Assembly (NCBI RefSeq): GCF_000484535.1
Contig: NC_022600.1
Location: forward strand, 3,658,001 to 3,722,000
DNA length: 64,000 bases
Reading direction: 5' to 3'
From: Gloeobacter kilaueensis JS1
Lineage (GTDB): Bacteria; Cyanobacteriota; Cyanobacteriia; Gloeobacterales; Gloeobacteraceae
Below, in pieces: positions 45,710-54,503 of this stretch; positions within the stretch are counted from its first letter, which is position 1, and each line of letters starts with the position of its first letter. A program made the translations under genes and the position numbers. A model generated the notes under the pieces. That model had not been told where the DNA came from, did not search any database, and saw nothing but the letters and a program-made list of their open reading frames with translations.

Positions 45710-46606
45710 TTAGGCGTCGGGCACACAGTCACGGAAAAAAGCAGGGCCGAGGACTTCCCGCAGGCGCTTGTAGCCTTGCTGCAAAAGCTGCGAGACGCGG
45801 GCGGAGCTAATTCCTGCCTCCTCCGCCAGCTCCTTGCGCGAGCGGTTGGCAAAGAACAGGCCGAGGATGACCATGCGCTCACCGGCGGTGAGATAGGAGA
45901 GGCTCTCGTGCAGCGCCTTGCGGCACGCTTCTTCCATGTCGCGGATCTGGGGGGCAGCAGCAATATCGAAGTACTCTTCGTCGCCGTTGCCGGGGCGGAT
46001 CGGGCAGTTGAGCGACAGCGCCGGTACGAGCCTCGGATCGCGGCGCAAGATCACCTTGCGGCCAGCGTTGAGCATCTGGCGCATCTTGGCCAGTTCAGGA
46101 CGCACCTGGGCATCTTCGAGCCCCTGCACCAGCCGGCCAATCAAGTTGGTGGGCGGCGATGGGAAGGTTCCCGCGAGCCGGGACTGCAGAACCGCAATGT
46201 AGGGTTCGAGCTTGATCGTGCGATAACCTATTTCTTCGAGGTGCTGCTTGAAGATGGGCCGTACACACTGGTACTTGACCCAACTTTCAAAGGCACTTCT
46301 GGAACTGTCGTAGGTTATCAACTTGTTCTCCACGCGGGACAGGGTGATGTTGATCAGATCGTCGAGTTCGCTCAGGCTGTCCTCGGCGAGCATCTGCAGA
46401 AAGAACTGGCGAACCAGAGGTTCACACAGTCTGAGGATGTCCGCCATCAGCGACTTTGCCCTTGGGCTGTCGAGGCTGCCGGCATCAGCCGCCAGCTTGT
46501 GCCACTGGCGAACCAGGCGCTGGGCCTGTGACCTTCTGTTAGTCGAGTGGGACTCGCTGACATCCGGTTGGTCGGGATCGATCAGGCGAAGGTTCTGCAT
46601 GGTCAA
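45710..46606 (-). CDS. Sigma-70 family RNA polymerase sigma factor
   Basis: 298 residues from ATG 46606 (ATG 46600 is an alternative). It carries a region-2-like helix set (DDLINITLSRVENKLITYDS then RSAFESWVKYQ) and a clear region 4 helix-turn-helix (YLTAGERMVILGLFFANRSR; LAEEAGISSARVSQLLQQGY). The middle is long and unlike standard group 1 or 2 sigmas, so a group 3 or extracytoplasmic type is likely. Co-transcribed with the putative anti-sigma gene. Confidence 0.75.
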   Translation of the reverse strand: MTMQNLRLIDPDQPDVSESHSTNRRSQAQRLVRQWHKLAADAGSLDSPRAKSLMADILRLCEPLVRQFFLQMLAEDSLSELDDLINITLSRVENKLITYDSSRSAFESWVKYQCVRPIFKQHLEEIGYRTIKLEPYIAVLQSRLAGTFPSPPTNLIGRLVQGLEDAQVRPELAKMRQMLNAGRKVILRRDPRLVPALSLNCPIRPGNGDEEYFDIAAAPQIRDMEEACRKALHESLSYLTAGERMVILGLFFANRSRKELAEEAGISSARVSQLLQQGYKRLREVLGPAFFRDCVPDA

Positions 46607-46743
46607 GCGCTTCTAGGTACACGGACAACCGGCTTTAAGCAAAAAAGCGGCTCATCGCCTGGATCTGTCCTGCGGGGTATGTCTGTGATCTTAGTGTGAC
46701 ATCAAGTGTACGTTTCAGAGGCTGCACTTTTCGTTACGCCGGG

Positions 46744-47868
46744 TTACACCTTCAAGAACCACTGGCGGCGATAAAGTACCCAGAGCACCAGCCACCAGAG
46801 GGCGACCGTCGCCAGCGCGTAGGCGAGGGAGGCGTTTACCGGTGTGGTCCAGGGAGCAAAAAGATGTTCGTACAGCCAGCGTCCGGCAGTGAGATCGCCA
46901 ATATGGGTGTACTTGAGAACCCGGCCCACCAGCCCCGAACCGACAAAAAGAAAGATCGCGTTCAGTCCCAGCACCTCGAAGGGCCAGCCCCAGCGCCTGC
47001 CACCTCTCACTTCGACCAGCTCGAAACACGCTGCCACTAGCCCCAGCGCCCAGCCAGAAGTCAGGAGCACGTAGGAACTGGTCCAGAGGGACTTGTTGAT
47101 GGGGAAAAACTGTCCCCAGCCCCAACCGGCGAGTATCAGCACCCCCCCGGCTCCCGCCAGGATCAAGCTGGTGCGCGTCCGGCGCGGCTGGCCGCGCAGC
47201 CAGTGACCGCTCAGGTAACCGATGAACACCGTCGCCGTCGCCGGCAAGGTTCCCAGCAGCCCCTCCGGGTCGAAGCGGCCCTTGAGGTAGAGGTGGCTGG
47301 TGCCCAACAGGAGCCGGTCGAGGTACGCGCCCAGGTTCCCCGCCGGGCTTAAATCTCCGGCGATGCCGCCGGGTACCGGGACAAATCGGATTACAAGCCA
47401 GTAGCCCACCAATAGCCCGGCTGTCACCAACCACTGCCGATGGCGCGAACAATTTAAGACGACGAGCGAGGCGAGCAGGTAGGCGAGGGCGATGCGCTGC
47501 AGCACCCCCAGGATCCGCAGGGTGGCGAGGTTATAAAAAGGAAAACCGTTGAGCAGCAGCCCCAGGCCAAAAAGAATCGCCGTTCGACGCAGGATGGTCA
47601 GGTACGTGCCCGCATCCGCCCGCCGCCCCTCGTAGCGGGCGAACGAGAAGGCCATCGCCGCTCCGACGATGAACAAAAAAAACGGAAAGACCAGATCCGT
47701 CGGCGTGCAACCGTTCCACTCAGAGTGCAAGAGGGGCGGATAGACGTGATCCCAGTCGCCCGGATTGTTGACCAGGACCATCGCAGCGATGGCGATCCCT
47801 CGAAAGACATCGAGTGAGTGCAGGCGGGCGGTGTGGGCAGGAGACCGGGCGGGGGTGGTAGCGGTCAC
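46744..47868 (-). CDS. Heparan-alpha-glucosaminide N-acetyltransferase-like membrane protein
   Basis: 374 residues from GTG 47868. About ten membrane helices. Family (HGSNAT/YeiB-like, DUF5009) motifs: SLDVFRGIAIAAMVLVNNPG with the PGDWDHVYPPLLHSEWNGCT element, FFLFIVGAAMAFSFARY, and GVLQRIALAYLLASL. Members transfer acyl groups to sugar amines across membranes. Substrate unknown. It follows the ArsA-like gene with a six-base gap, so the two are probably co-transcribed. Confidence 0.85.
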   Translation of the reverse strand: MTATTPARSPAHTARLHSLDVFRGIAIAAMVLVNNPGDWDHVYPPLLHSEWNGCTPTDLVFPFFLFIVGAAMAFSFARYEGRRADAGTYLTILRRTAILFGLGLLLNGFPFYNLATLRILGVLQRIALAYLLASLVVLNCSRHRQWLVTAGLLVGYWLVIRFVPVPGGIAGDLSPAGNLGAYLDRLLLGTSHLYLKGRFDPEGLLGTLPATATVFIGYLSGHWLRGQPRRTRTSLILAGAGGVLILAGWGWGQFFPINKSLWTSSYVLLTSGWALGLVAACFELVEVRGGRRWGWPFEVLGLNAIFLFVGSGLVGRVLKYTHIGDLTAGRWLYEHLFAPWTTPVNASLAYALATVALWWLVLWVLYRRQWFLKV

Positions 47869-47874
47869 AGGCAG

Positions 47875-48960
47875 CTAGCCAAAGGTGACGGTGAGGTAAT
47901 GATCCTGAAATTTGGCACCGCTTGCCCGCAAGCCCCGAAAACTCGCCGGCAGATCGACGTTGCGGCGCTGATCGGCGGCGCGCAGGGTGAGTTCGGGACC
48001 GTACTGGTTGAGTTCGACCTGTTTTTTGGTGAGGCCCGGCAAAAAGATGCGCACCGTGCGCGCTCGCTCGTCGATTTGAAGCGGTTTGGGAAAGGCAGCG
48101 CCATCGACGGTGGCAAGCCCCTCAAGGGCGGCGGGCAGATCGGCTATGGCGGCCTCGGGGATGGCGCGCACCGGTAGCGGAGCGAACGCCTCCTTCCAGT
48201 CGGCGTCACCGCGCACCAGCGCCCCCCCGACGTTGAAGCCCAACAGCTGGCTGATGCCCCAGAGCTGGCGGGTAGTGGCGATGGCGAGTGGGTCGGCGGT
48301 GCTCACCAGATACAGAAGCAGCCGCTCGGGATTTTGCATCACCGCCTTGCCCTCGTTGAGGATGTCGCTGAAGCGGCCCGTAGTCGCCCGCACGCTCTCG
48401 GTAGAGAAGTTGACCGTGAGGATGGCGCGGGTGATGGGCTCGATAAAAGGCGAAAGTACCTGGCCAATTGCCGATCTGGCGAAGGCTTCGCCAAAGCGGC
48501 GGATATACCAGCTCAGTTGCTCGGGAACTGCGAACATGCGCAGCTGATCGAGGGCTGCGCCGCCGTCAAAAAAGATCAGGTCGTACTGGCCGCTCAGGTC
48601 GTAATCGCGCAGCGACGACATCACCAGAAGCTGGTCGAGGCCCGGCAGAACCCCCAGTTCCTGGCCGTAGACTTCGCGAAACAGCGGAATGCGGGAGTAT
48701 TCTTCTTCGGCGGAGCGCAGCCGGTTCCAGTTGCGCTCTATCAAGGCGGTGGTGCTGAAGTGGACCACCGAAAGTTGCGGCTCGACTTCGATAGGTTCCG
48801 GGCTGAGGCGGGTGTCGAGCAAAAGACCGACCGCACTCACCGGCTCCAGGCTTACGACGAGCACCCGCCGCCCGCGCCTGGCCTCGGTGCGGGCCATCGC
48901 CAGTGTCAGTGTGCTGCGGCCAACGCCGCCTTTACCCAGCAGTGAAAGAACTCGCGCCAT
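47875..48960 (-). CDS. ArsA/Get3-like P-loop ATPase with HSP20-like C-terminus
   Basis: 361 residues from ATG 48960. The deviant Walker A is LGKGGVGRSTLTLAMAR (residues 8-24): the signature lysine is present but the P-loop lysine before Ser-Thr is arginine. Walker B-like: YDLIFFDGG. The C-terminal 90 residues (EARTVRIFLPG-like, ending VEL...LTLRAADQRRNVDLP and YLTVTF) form an HSP20/alpha-crystallin-like fold common in cyanobacterial ArsA homologues. Likely a membrane-targeting or chaperone ATPase. Divergent from hyuB. Confidence 0.82.
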   Translation of the reverse strand: MARVLSLLGKGGVGRSTLTLAMARTEARRGRRVLVVSLEPVSAVGLLLDTRLSPEPIEVEPQLSVVHFSTTALIERNWNRLRSAEEEYSRIPLFREVYGQELGVLPGLDQLLVMSSLRDYDLSGQYDLIFFDGGAALDQLRMFAVPEQLSWYIRRFGEAFARSAIGQVLSPFIEPITRAILTVNFSTESVRATTGRFSDILNEGKAVMQNPERLLLYLVSTADPLAIATTRQLWGISQLLGFNVGGALVRGDADWKEAFAPLPVRAIPEAAIADLPAALEGLATVDGAAFPKPLQIDERARTVRIFLPGLTKKQVELNQYGPELTLRAADQRRNVDLPASFRGLRASGAKFQDHYLTVTFG

Positions 48961-49023
48961 CAGGATCCCCAGCGTTCTGAACCATCGTACTACCATGAGT
49001 CTGGCCACCGAGGACAAGCCGCT

Positions 49024-50556
49024 GTGGATGCAATCGAACTGGAAGTGACAGTCCACGCCCTGGCGGGGATCACCGAGGAGATGATGGCCAGGCTCATCCG
49101 GGCGGCTTACTCCTCGAATATTAAAGAGCGGCGCGACTGCTCGACGGCCCTTTTTGATGCCCAGGGCCGCAATATCGCCCAGGCAGCGGCGATTCCTGTG
49201 CATCTGGGAGCGCTGGCGGCGGCGGTGGCGGCGGTGCGCTCTATGGGGCCGGCAGCGGGGGAGATCTGGCTATTGAATGACCCGTTTGCGGGCGGCTCGC
49301 ACCTGCCGGACTGGACACTGGTGACGGTTGTTGCCCATCCGGAGCGGCCCGGCGACATCCTGGGCTTTGCCGTCTCGCGGGCGCACCACAGCGACGTGGG
49401 CGGGATGCGCCCCGGTTCGATGCCCGCCGATTCGACCGAGATCTTTCAAGAAGGACTGATCTTGCCGCCGGTGCGCATCGGGACCGAAGACGGACTGGAG
49501 GCGCACCTGTTGCGGCTGATTCTGGCCAACGTGCGCCAACCGGAGCAGCGGCTGGGCGATCTGCGCGCCCAGGTGGCGGCGGGGGCTCTGGGGGCGGTGC
49601 GGCTGGTGCAACTGGCTGTGGAGCGGGGAGACGAAAAGCTGATGGCGGCCATCGACGCGGTGATCGCCTATACCGAGCGGCGCTTGCGCAGCCGCATCGC
49701 CCAAATTCCGGACGGCACTTACCGGGCGGTGGACTTTTTAGAAGGCCCAGAAGCAGAGATTCGCCTGGAACTCACGGCCACCGTGAGCGGCGAGAAGCTG
49801 CGCCTCGACTTTAGCGGCACAGCCGATCAAGTAACGGGCAACCTCAACGCCCCGATCGCCGTTACCCGATCGGCGGTGGCCTTTGCCCTGCGCGCCCTGC
49901 TCGATCCGGAACTGCCCACCAACGACGGAGCCCTCGCCCCGGTGGAGTTAATCGTACCGGCGGGCAGTCTGCTGGCAGCCCAACCACCGGCGGCGGTGGT
50001 GGCAGGCAACGTCGAGACCAGCCAGCGGATCGCCGATCTGGTGATGCTCGCCCTCGCCGATGCCGCCGGTCCTGGCCTTGCCCAGGGCCAGGGGACGATG
50101 AACAACCTCATCCTCGGCAACGCCCACTTCAGCTACTACGAGACGATCGGCGGCGGCCAGGGTGCAAGTAGCAGAGGCAACGGCCTCGATGGTGTTCACG
50201 TCGGCATGAGCAACACCCTCAATACGCCGATCGAGGCGCTGGAATTAGAATTTCCCCTCACCGTCCGGCGCTACGAACTGCGCGAGCACTCCGGCGGCGG
50301 TGGGATTCATCGCGGTGGCCTGGGGATCGTCCGCGAGCTGGTGGTGGGCGAACCCTGCACGCTCTCGCTGCTGAGCGACCGGCGGCGGCACGCTCCACAC
50401 GGGGCCGCCGGGGGGGGCGACGGCCTGGTGGGCGAAAATTTTTTAAACGGCGAACCCATCCCCGCCAAGACTTCCCGCCCGTTGCGCCCAGGGGACCGAA
50501 TCAGGGTCGAGACGCCGGGGGGCGGCGGCTGGGGGGTGGCTACTTCTCGACCATGA
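49024..50556 (+). CDS. hyuB: Hydantoinase B / oxoprolinase-family protein
   Basis: 510 residues from GTG 49024. HyuB hallmarks are IKERRDCSTALFDAQGRNIA, HLGALAAAVAAV, LNDPFAGGSHLPDWTLVTVV, FAVSRAHHSDVGGMRPGSMP and the glycine-rich YETIGGGQGASSRGNGLDGV. It is the ATP-dependent N-methylhydantoinase/5-oxoprolinase beta-type subunit; a HyuA partner is not next to it, so it may work with a distant gene. Its 3' end overlaps the convergent methyltransferase gene by 17 bases. Confidence 0.92.
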   Translation: MDAIELEVTVHALAGITEEMMARLIRAAYSSNIKERRDCSTALFDAQGRNIAQAAAIPVHLGALAAAVAAVRSMGPAAGEIWLLNDPFAGGSHLPDWTLVTVVAHPERPGDILGFAVSRAHHSDVGGMRPGSMPADSTEIFQEGLILPPVRIGTEDGLEAHLLRLILANVRQPEQRLGDLRAQVAAGALGAVRLVQLAVERGDEKLMAAIDAVIAYTERRLRSRIAQIPDGTYRAVDFLEGPEAEIRLELTATVSGEKLRLDFSGTADQVTGNLNAPIAVTRSAVAFALRALLDPELPTNDGALAPVELIVPAGSLLAAQPPAAVVAGNVETSQRIADLVMLALADAAGPGLAQGQGTMNNLILGNAHFSYYETIGGGQGASSRGNGLDGVHVGMSNTLNTPIEALELEFPLTVRRYELREHSGGGGIHRGGLGIVRELVVGEPCTLSLLSDRRRHAPHGAAGGGDGLVGENFLNGEPIPAKTSRPLRPGDRIRVETPGGGGWGVATSRP

Positions 50557-51832
50557 AGTAGGCGAACTGTTCACACTCGGCGATCGTCTTGATGATCGCT
50601 CCGATGACGCCCGATTCCTGTTCGCCGCCAGCCAGGTTCAGCCACTCGACGATAAAGGGCATCAGCGGTTGGGGACTGTCCCAGAGGGGCAGAAGACAGG
50701 CAGCGATCTCCGGCTGAAACAAGATCGAACTGGAGCGGCGCGGGTAGTTGAGGTCGAGGTTGAGATCGAAGGGCCGATGTGCCTCGATCGATTCGATGAG
50801 AGCCGCCTTGAGCCTGGGGGTGCAGAGCTGGGGATGGAGGCGGATAGAGGCGCTCCGGTAATCGTCGTTCGTCCACCCGGCAAAAAGCGGCGGCTTGCTC
50901 AGCGCGGCGTTTTTGGGGACGCACCAGAAATCGAGCAGCCGGTGGTTGCCCTGGATCAGTTCGTACAGGCGCAACTTTGTCCTTGCATCGCCATTGTGTA
51001 ATATCTGAGCCACCACCTCCGGCAACGGCTGGGACAGATCAAAAAGGAGTGTCAGATCCCAGTCGCCCCCGTTGGTCATCCCCAACAGTTCCAGCTCCGC
51101 CCCAGCCAGCAACTCAAACAGATCGACCGTCGTAAAGCCCTTGTCGCCCTGCAACAAAAAATTCAAAACGTACCACTCAAAATCTTCCTGTTGCCGCCAG
51201 TAGGGCTGCCAGGCACCGACTTTGAGATAGGTATTCTCACCCAGCCGCTCCATGATTGCGTGGATCTGGTTGACTTCCCTCGGTCCCGGCTGTTCGATTC
51301 CTAAAAGCCGGAAAGCTTCCTGGGCACGAAAAAATGGGGCACGCGCCAGCAGACTGTGCAGGTTGCCCCGCAGGATGCCCCCAGGCTTGAGCACGGCCTT
51401 GAGACCGTTCAGCACGCCCGCCGGGTCCGGCACCAGATAGAGCACCTCGTCGCAGTTGATGTAGTCGAAGCGCAGTCCCAGTTCGGGCAGATCGGCGATC
51501 GCCAGGTGATGAAATTCGACGCCCGCGATGCCGTGGTGGGCGATGCGGCGGCGGGCGACGGCGATCGATTCGGCTGAAAAATCTACCCCCACGATCCGGG
51601 CACCGGGGTTGGCCTCCGCCAGCGCCTGGGACTTGAAGCCTGAGCCGCAACCGGCGTCGAGGATGATCATCCCGGCTGGGTCCGCGATGCGCCGGTCGTA
51701 CAGATAAAAGGCTGTCATCAGGCTGTGGACATAGAGCGCGTTCGGATCGTCGCGGCAGGTGCGCTCGAAGGGAACGTTCGGATAGGGCAGGGCGTCGTAC
51801 TGGCGGCGCAGGGCGTCGTCGTCGCTGTTCAT
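50540..51832 (-). CDS. SAM-dependent methyltransferase with C-terminal extension
   Basis: 430 residues from ATG 51832. Class I methyltransferase core (about 35-200): ILDAGCGSGFKSQALAEANP (motif I), VGVDFSAESIAVARRRIA and FDYINCDEVLYLVPDPAGVL (motif III/IV). An additional 200-residue C-terminal region (LLQGDKGFTTVDLFELLAGA onward) resembles PKMT-type and other cyanobacterial class I methyltransferases with a regulatory domain. Substrate unknown. Its start overlaps the upstream DUF218 gene stop (ATGA), so the genes are coupled. Confidence 0.82.
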   Translation of the reverse strand: MNSDDDALRRQYDALPYPNVPFERTCRDDPNALYVHSLMTAFYLYDRRIADPAGMIILDAGCGSGFKSQALAEANPGARIVGVDFSAESIAVARRRIAHHGIAGVEFHHLAIADLPELGLRFDYINCDEVLYLVPDPAGVLNGLKAVLKPGGILRGNLHSLLARAPFFRAQEAFRLLGIEQPGPREVNQIHAIMERLGENTYLKVGAWQPYWRQQEDFEWYVLNFLLQGDKGFTTVDLFELLAGAELELLGMTNGGDWDLTLLFDLSQPLPEVVAQILHNGDARTKLRLYELIQGNHRLLDFWCVPKNAALSKPPLFAGWTNDDYRSASIRLHPQLCTPRLKAALIESIEAHRPFDLNLDLNYPRRSSSILFQPEIAACLLPLWDSPQPLMPFIVEWLNLAGGEQESGVIGAIIKTIAECEQFAYFMVEK

Positions 51833-52704
51833 GGCGCTTCGCCGTAGGTCGGGTAGGACGGGGCATAGCCGCTGCTGCAACGAGGCTGCGGGGCGCTCTT
51901 GATGGCGCTGGCCTGGGCGGGGCTGTTAAAAAGCGACCCCGGCAGGACGATATCGCCAAATACGGCCCAGCCCAGGGCCGCCGCTCCCTCCAGCCAGGTC
52001 TTGGTCTGCGATTCGCCGCGCAAACTGCCGCCTCCCTGCACCAGGGCCGGAGCGATCGCGATTCCCCGGCTGCCAAAGACGATCGAGCCGAGAATTTTGG
52101 CCCGTGGCCAGTTGCCGGTGCTCGTGACCACGATCACCTTGATCGGTCGATCGCCTGAAAGATAGGGCACCAGGGTCGTGAAGTTCGTCAGCGTCGAGCG
52201 GGCGCGGTAATCTCCGCTCACCCGCCGCCATTCGAGGCCGCGCTCCTGCTTGAAGATCTGGTAGAGGCAGGCGAGGGGACTGCCGCCGCTCACGATCACA
52301 GGCAGCTGCGGCAAAGCGGCGGCGAGTTGGGCGGCGGCGATCTCGCGGGGCACACCGCCGCCAATCACGACGATCGCTGAGGGCGGTTGCTGGGTTGCCT
52401 GCAGATAATACCAGTACTTCCAGCCCAACCAGCCGCCCCCACCGGCAACCAGGGCCAGGACCACCAGCGGCATTCTGCCCAGGCCCAACCAGCCTGCCCG
52501 CCGCGAACGGCTGTTACCGGCCAGCCGCGAGCGCGCCAGGGCAAAATTTTGCTTGCAGTTGCCGCACTTGAAATAGCTGACGCGGCGGACCAGCGAGATG
52601 AGCCGCTCCCACTCGCTGGTGCGTCGGGTAAACACCCGCGCACTCTTGCAGTGCGGACAGCTGATGTAAATTCTTTGATCTCGCATTTGCGGTTGGACGG
52701 GCAT
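51829..52704 (-). CDS. DUF218/YdcF-like protein with N-terminal zinc ribbon
   Basis: 291 residues from ATG 52704 (ATG 52686 is an alternative). Zinc ribbon: CPHCKSAR and CGNCKQNF, then a membrane helix (LGRMPLVVLALVAGGGGWLG) and a DUF218/YdcF-type domain with SAIVVIGGGVPREIAAAQL, VSGG and VIVVTSTGNWPRA. DUF218 proteins such as ElyC and SanA are linked to envelope integrity; here the added zinc ribbon is unusual. Translationally coupled to the methyltransferase gene. Confidence 0.72.
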   Translation of the reverse strand: MPVQPQMRDQRIYISCPHCKSARVFTRRTSEWERLISLVRRVSYFKCGNCKQNFALARSRLAGNSRSRRAGWLGLGRMPLVVLALVAGGGGWLGWKYWYYLQATQQPPSAIVVIGGGVPREIAAAQLAAALPQLPVIVSGGSPLACLYQIFKQERGLEWRRVSGDYRARSTLTNFTTLVPYLSGDRPIKVIVVTSTGNWPRAKILGSIVFGSRGIAIAPALVQGGGSLRGESQTKTWLEGAAALGWAVFGDIVLPGSLFNSPAQASAIKSAPQPRCSSGYAPSYPTYGEAP

Positions 52705-52828
52705 TTTATAGAGAATACTACTGGTACCGCCCCCGGTCTGTCTGGGTTGCAACTGTACAAGGCGAAGCGGCGCTCCAGTCACCGTCCGGTCCAGCCCAGG
52801 CCACCGTTGTTCTTTAAAAAAGGCATCT

Positions 52829-53788
52829 ATGACCCAGCCAGTGTCCGAACCCGTCGTCTACCTGAACGGGCAGTTCGTCCCCGACAGCCAGGCCAATATC
52901 AGCGTGCGCACCCACAGTTTTCTCTACGGCACCGCCGTCTTCGAGGGCATCAAAGCCTACTGGGTGCCGGAGCGCGAGACGATGTTCGTCTTTCGCGCCG
53001 AAGAACACTACCGCCGCCTGCTGCAAAGCTGCCGCATCCTCAGACTCACCTGCCCGATTGGCCTGCGGCGGATGGTCGAGCTGAGCGCTGAGATCGTAGC
53101 GCGCAACGGTTGCCGCCAGGACACCTACCTGCGCCCGATCGTCTACAAGGTGGACCGGCGAATCGGCCCCAGCCTGGTCGCACCCCAGACGGAGGACGAC
53201 TTTTTGCTCTTCAGCGCCCCGATGAGCGGCTATCTCGACACCGAAAAGGGGCTGCACGTCTGTGTCTCCTCCTGGCGGCGGCTCGACGACAACATGATCC
53301 CGGCCCGTGCCAAGGTCAACGGTGCCTACGTCAACACCGCCCTCGCCAAAAGCGATGCCACCCTCGCCGGTTTCGACGATGCGATCGTGCTCTCAGACGA
53401 TGGCCACGTCTCAGAAGGCAGTGCGATGAACCTGTTTGTGGTGCGCGACGGCAGGCTCATCACTCCCTCGGTAAGCAGCAATATTCTCGAAGGGATCACC
53501 CGCGCCACGGTGATCGAACTGGCCCAAAAAGAACTGGGCCTGGCGGTCGAAGCCCGCCCGGTAGACCGGACGGAGCTGTACACAGCGGACGAACTTTTTT
53601 TGTGCGGCACGGCGACGGAGGTGGCTCCGGTCACCCGCGTCGATCACCGGGCCATCGCCGACGGCAGCGTGGGGCCGATCACCCGTGCGGTGCGCCAGCT
53701 CTACGCCCAGGTCGTCCGCGCCGGGCTGCCGGACTACCTGCACTGGCTCACGCCCGCCACTGCACCGGTGCTTACCCAGCAGGAGTAG
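52829..53788 (+). CDS. ilvE: Branched-chain amino acid aminotransferase
   Basis: 319 residues. Class IV PLP aminotransferase: LYGTAVFEGIKAYW near the N-terminus, the PLP lysine in PARAKVNGAYVNTALAKSDA, EGSAMNLFVVRDGRLITP, and FLCGTATEVAPVTRVD at the end of the active site. It interconverts leucine, isoleucine and valine with their 2-oxo acids. It starts 124 bases from the divergent DUF218 gene; a short rRNA-complementary purine stretch precedes the ATG. Confidence 0.94.
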   Translation: MTQPVSEPVVYLNGQFVPDSQANISVRTHSFLYGTAVFEGIKAYWVPERETMFVFRAEEHYRRLLQSCRILRLTCPIGLRRMVELSAEIVARNGCRQDTYLRPIVYKVDRRIGPSLVAPQTEDDFLLFSAPMSGYLDTEKGLHVCVSSWRRLDDNMIPARAKVNGAYVNTALAKSDATLAGFDDAIVLSDDGHVSEGSAMNLFVVRDGRLITPSVSSNILEGITRATVIELAQKELGLAVEARPVDRTELYTADELFLCGTATEVAPVTRVDHRAIADGSVGPITRAVRQLYAQVVRAGLPDYLHWLTPATAPVLTQQE

Positions 53789-53908
53789 ACAGGGACGATT
53801 GGTCCTTTTTTCCTATCGTTCTGGTCTGGACTCTCTACCACTGATAGGCTGGCCAGCAGTAGCAATCTCCTGCTTGCCCCCAAGTCGATTTGCCCGCTCA
53901 GGCGGCAG

Positions 53909-54436
53909 CTATGGCCGATTGTTCCATTCGGCGCTCAGGCGGATAAAGCTGAAATCTCTGGCACCGGGGTGGCACTGACTGCACGAAGCCGCCTTGATCT
54001 CCTTGGGTAGGGGCACCTTCGGGTGCAGAGCCCGAAAGTAGCGCGACTCGCGAAAATAGTAGGGCGTCGCCTCGTCTTTTTCGAGACCGCGCGAGTAATC
54101 GCGCAGGTACTGCCAGACCAGCAGCTTTTCGGGCGCAAAGTCGAGCTTTACCTCGCGGCCATAGTGGTAAGAGTTGAGCAATAGCTCGCGCCAGGTGGCA
54201 TCTGGGAAAACTTCCGGCGGAATGGCGATGTGGCAGTAGCCGCAATTTTTGATGTAGAGTTCGCGGCCCAGCTTGTACTGGGGCGAAAGAATTTCTCCCT
54301 GGTCGCTCTCGACGCCCCCCTGCAGCGGCGGGGCCGGGCTGCTATTTTGGGCGCGCACCGCCCAACTGGTCAAAGCGGCGAGCAGGAGTGCGCCGGCAAC
54401 GCTGATCGCGGCCAGTAGCGGTCGTCGTCTTCTCAT
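53909..54436 (-). CDS. Di-haem c-type cytochrome
   Basis: 175 residues. A signal anchor or peptide (LLAAISVAGALLLAALTSWA) precedes two CxxCH haem sites, KNCGYCHIAIPPEVFP and ASCSQCHPGARDFSFI, about 95 residues apart. Periplasmic or lumen-type electron carrier; the electron partners are unknown. Related small di-haem cytochromes occur in other cyanobacteria. It lies between ilvE and hemH, convergent with ilvE. Confidence 0.85.
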   Translation of the reverse strand: MRRRRPLLAAISVAGALLLAALTSWAVRAQNSSPAPPLQGGVESDQGEILSPQYKLGRELYIKNCGYCHIAIPPEVFPDATWRELLLNSYHYGREVKLDFAPEKLLVWQYLRDYSRGLEKDEATPYYFRESRYFRALHPKVPLPKEIKAASCSQCHPGARDFSFIRLSAEWNNRP

Positions 54437-54503
54437 CGGCTTGTCCCCAGGGGCGAAACGAGGCTAGCTTAGTTGAGCAGTTGCGTCGTACACAGGTTCC
54501 AAG

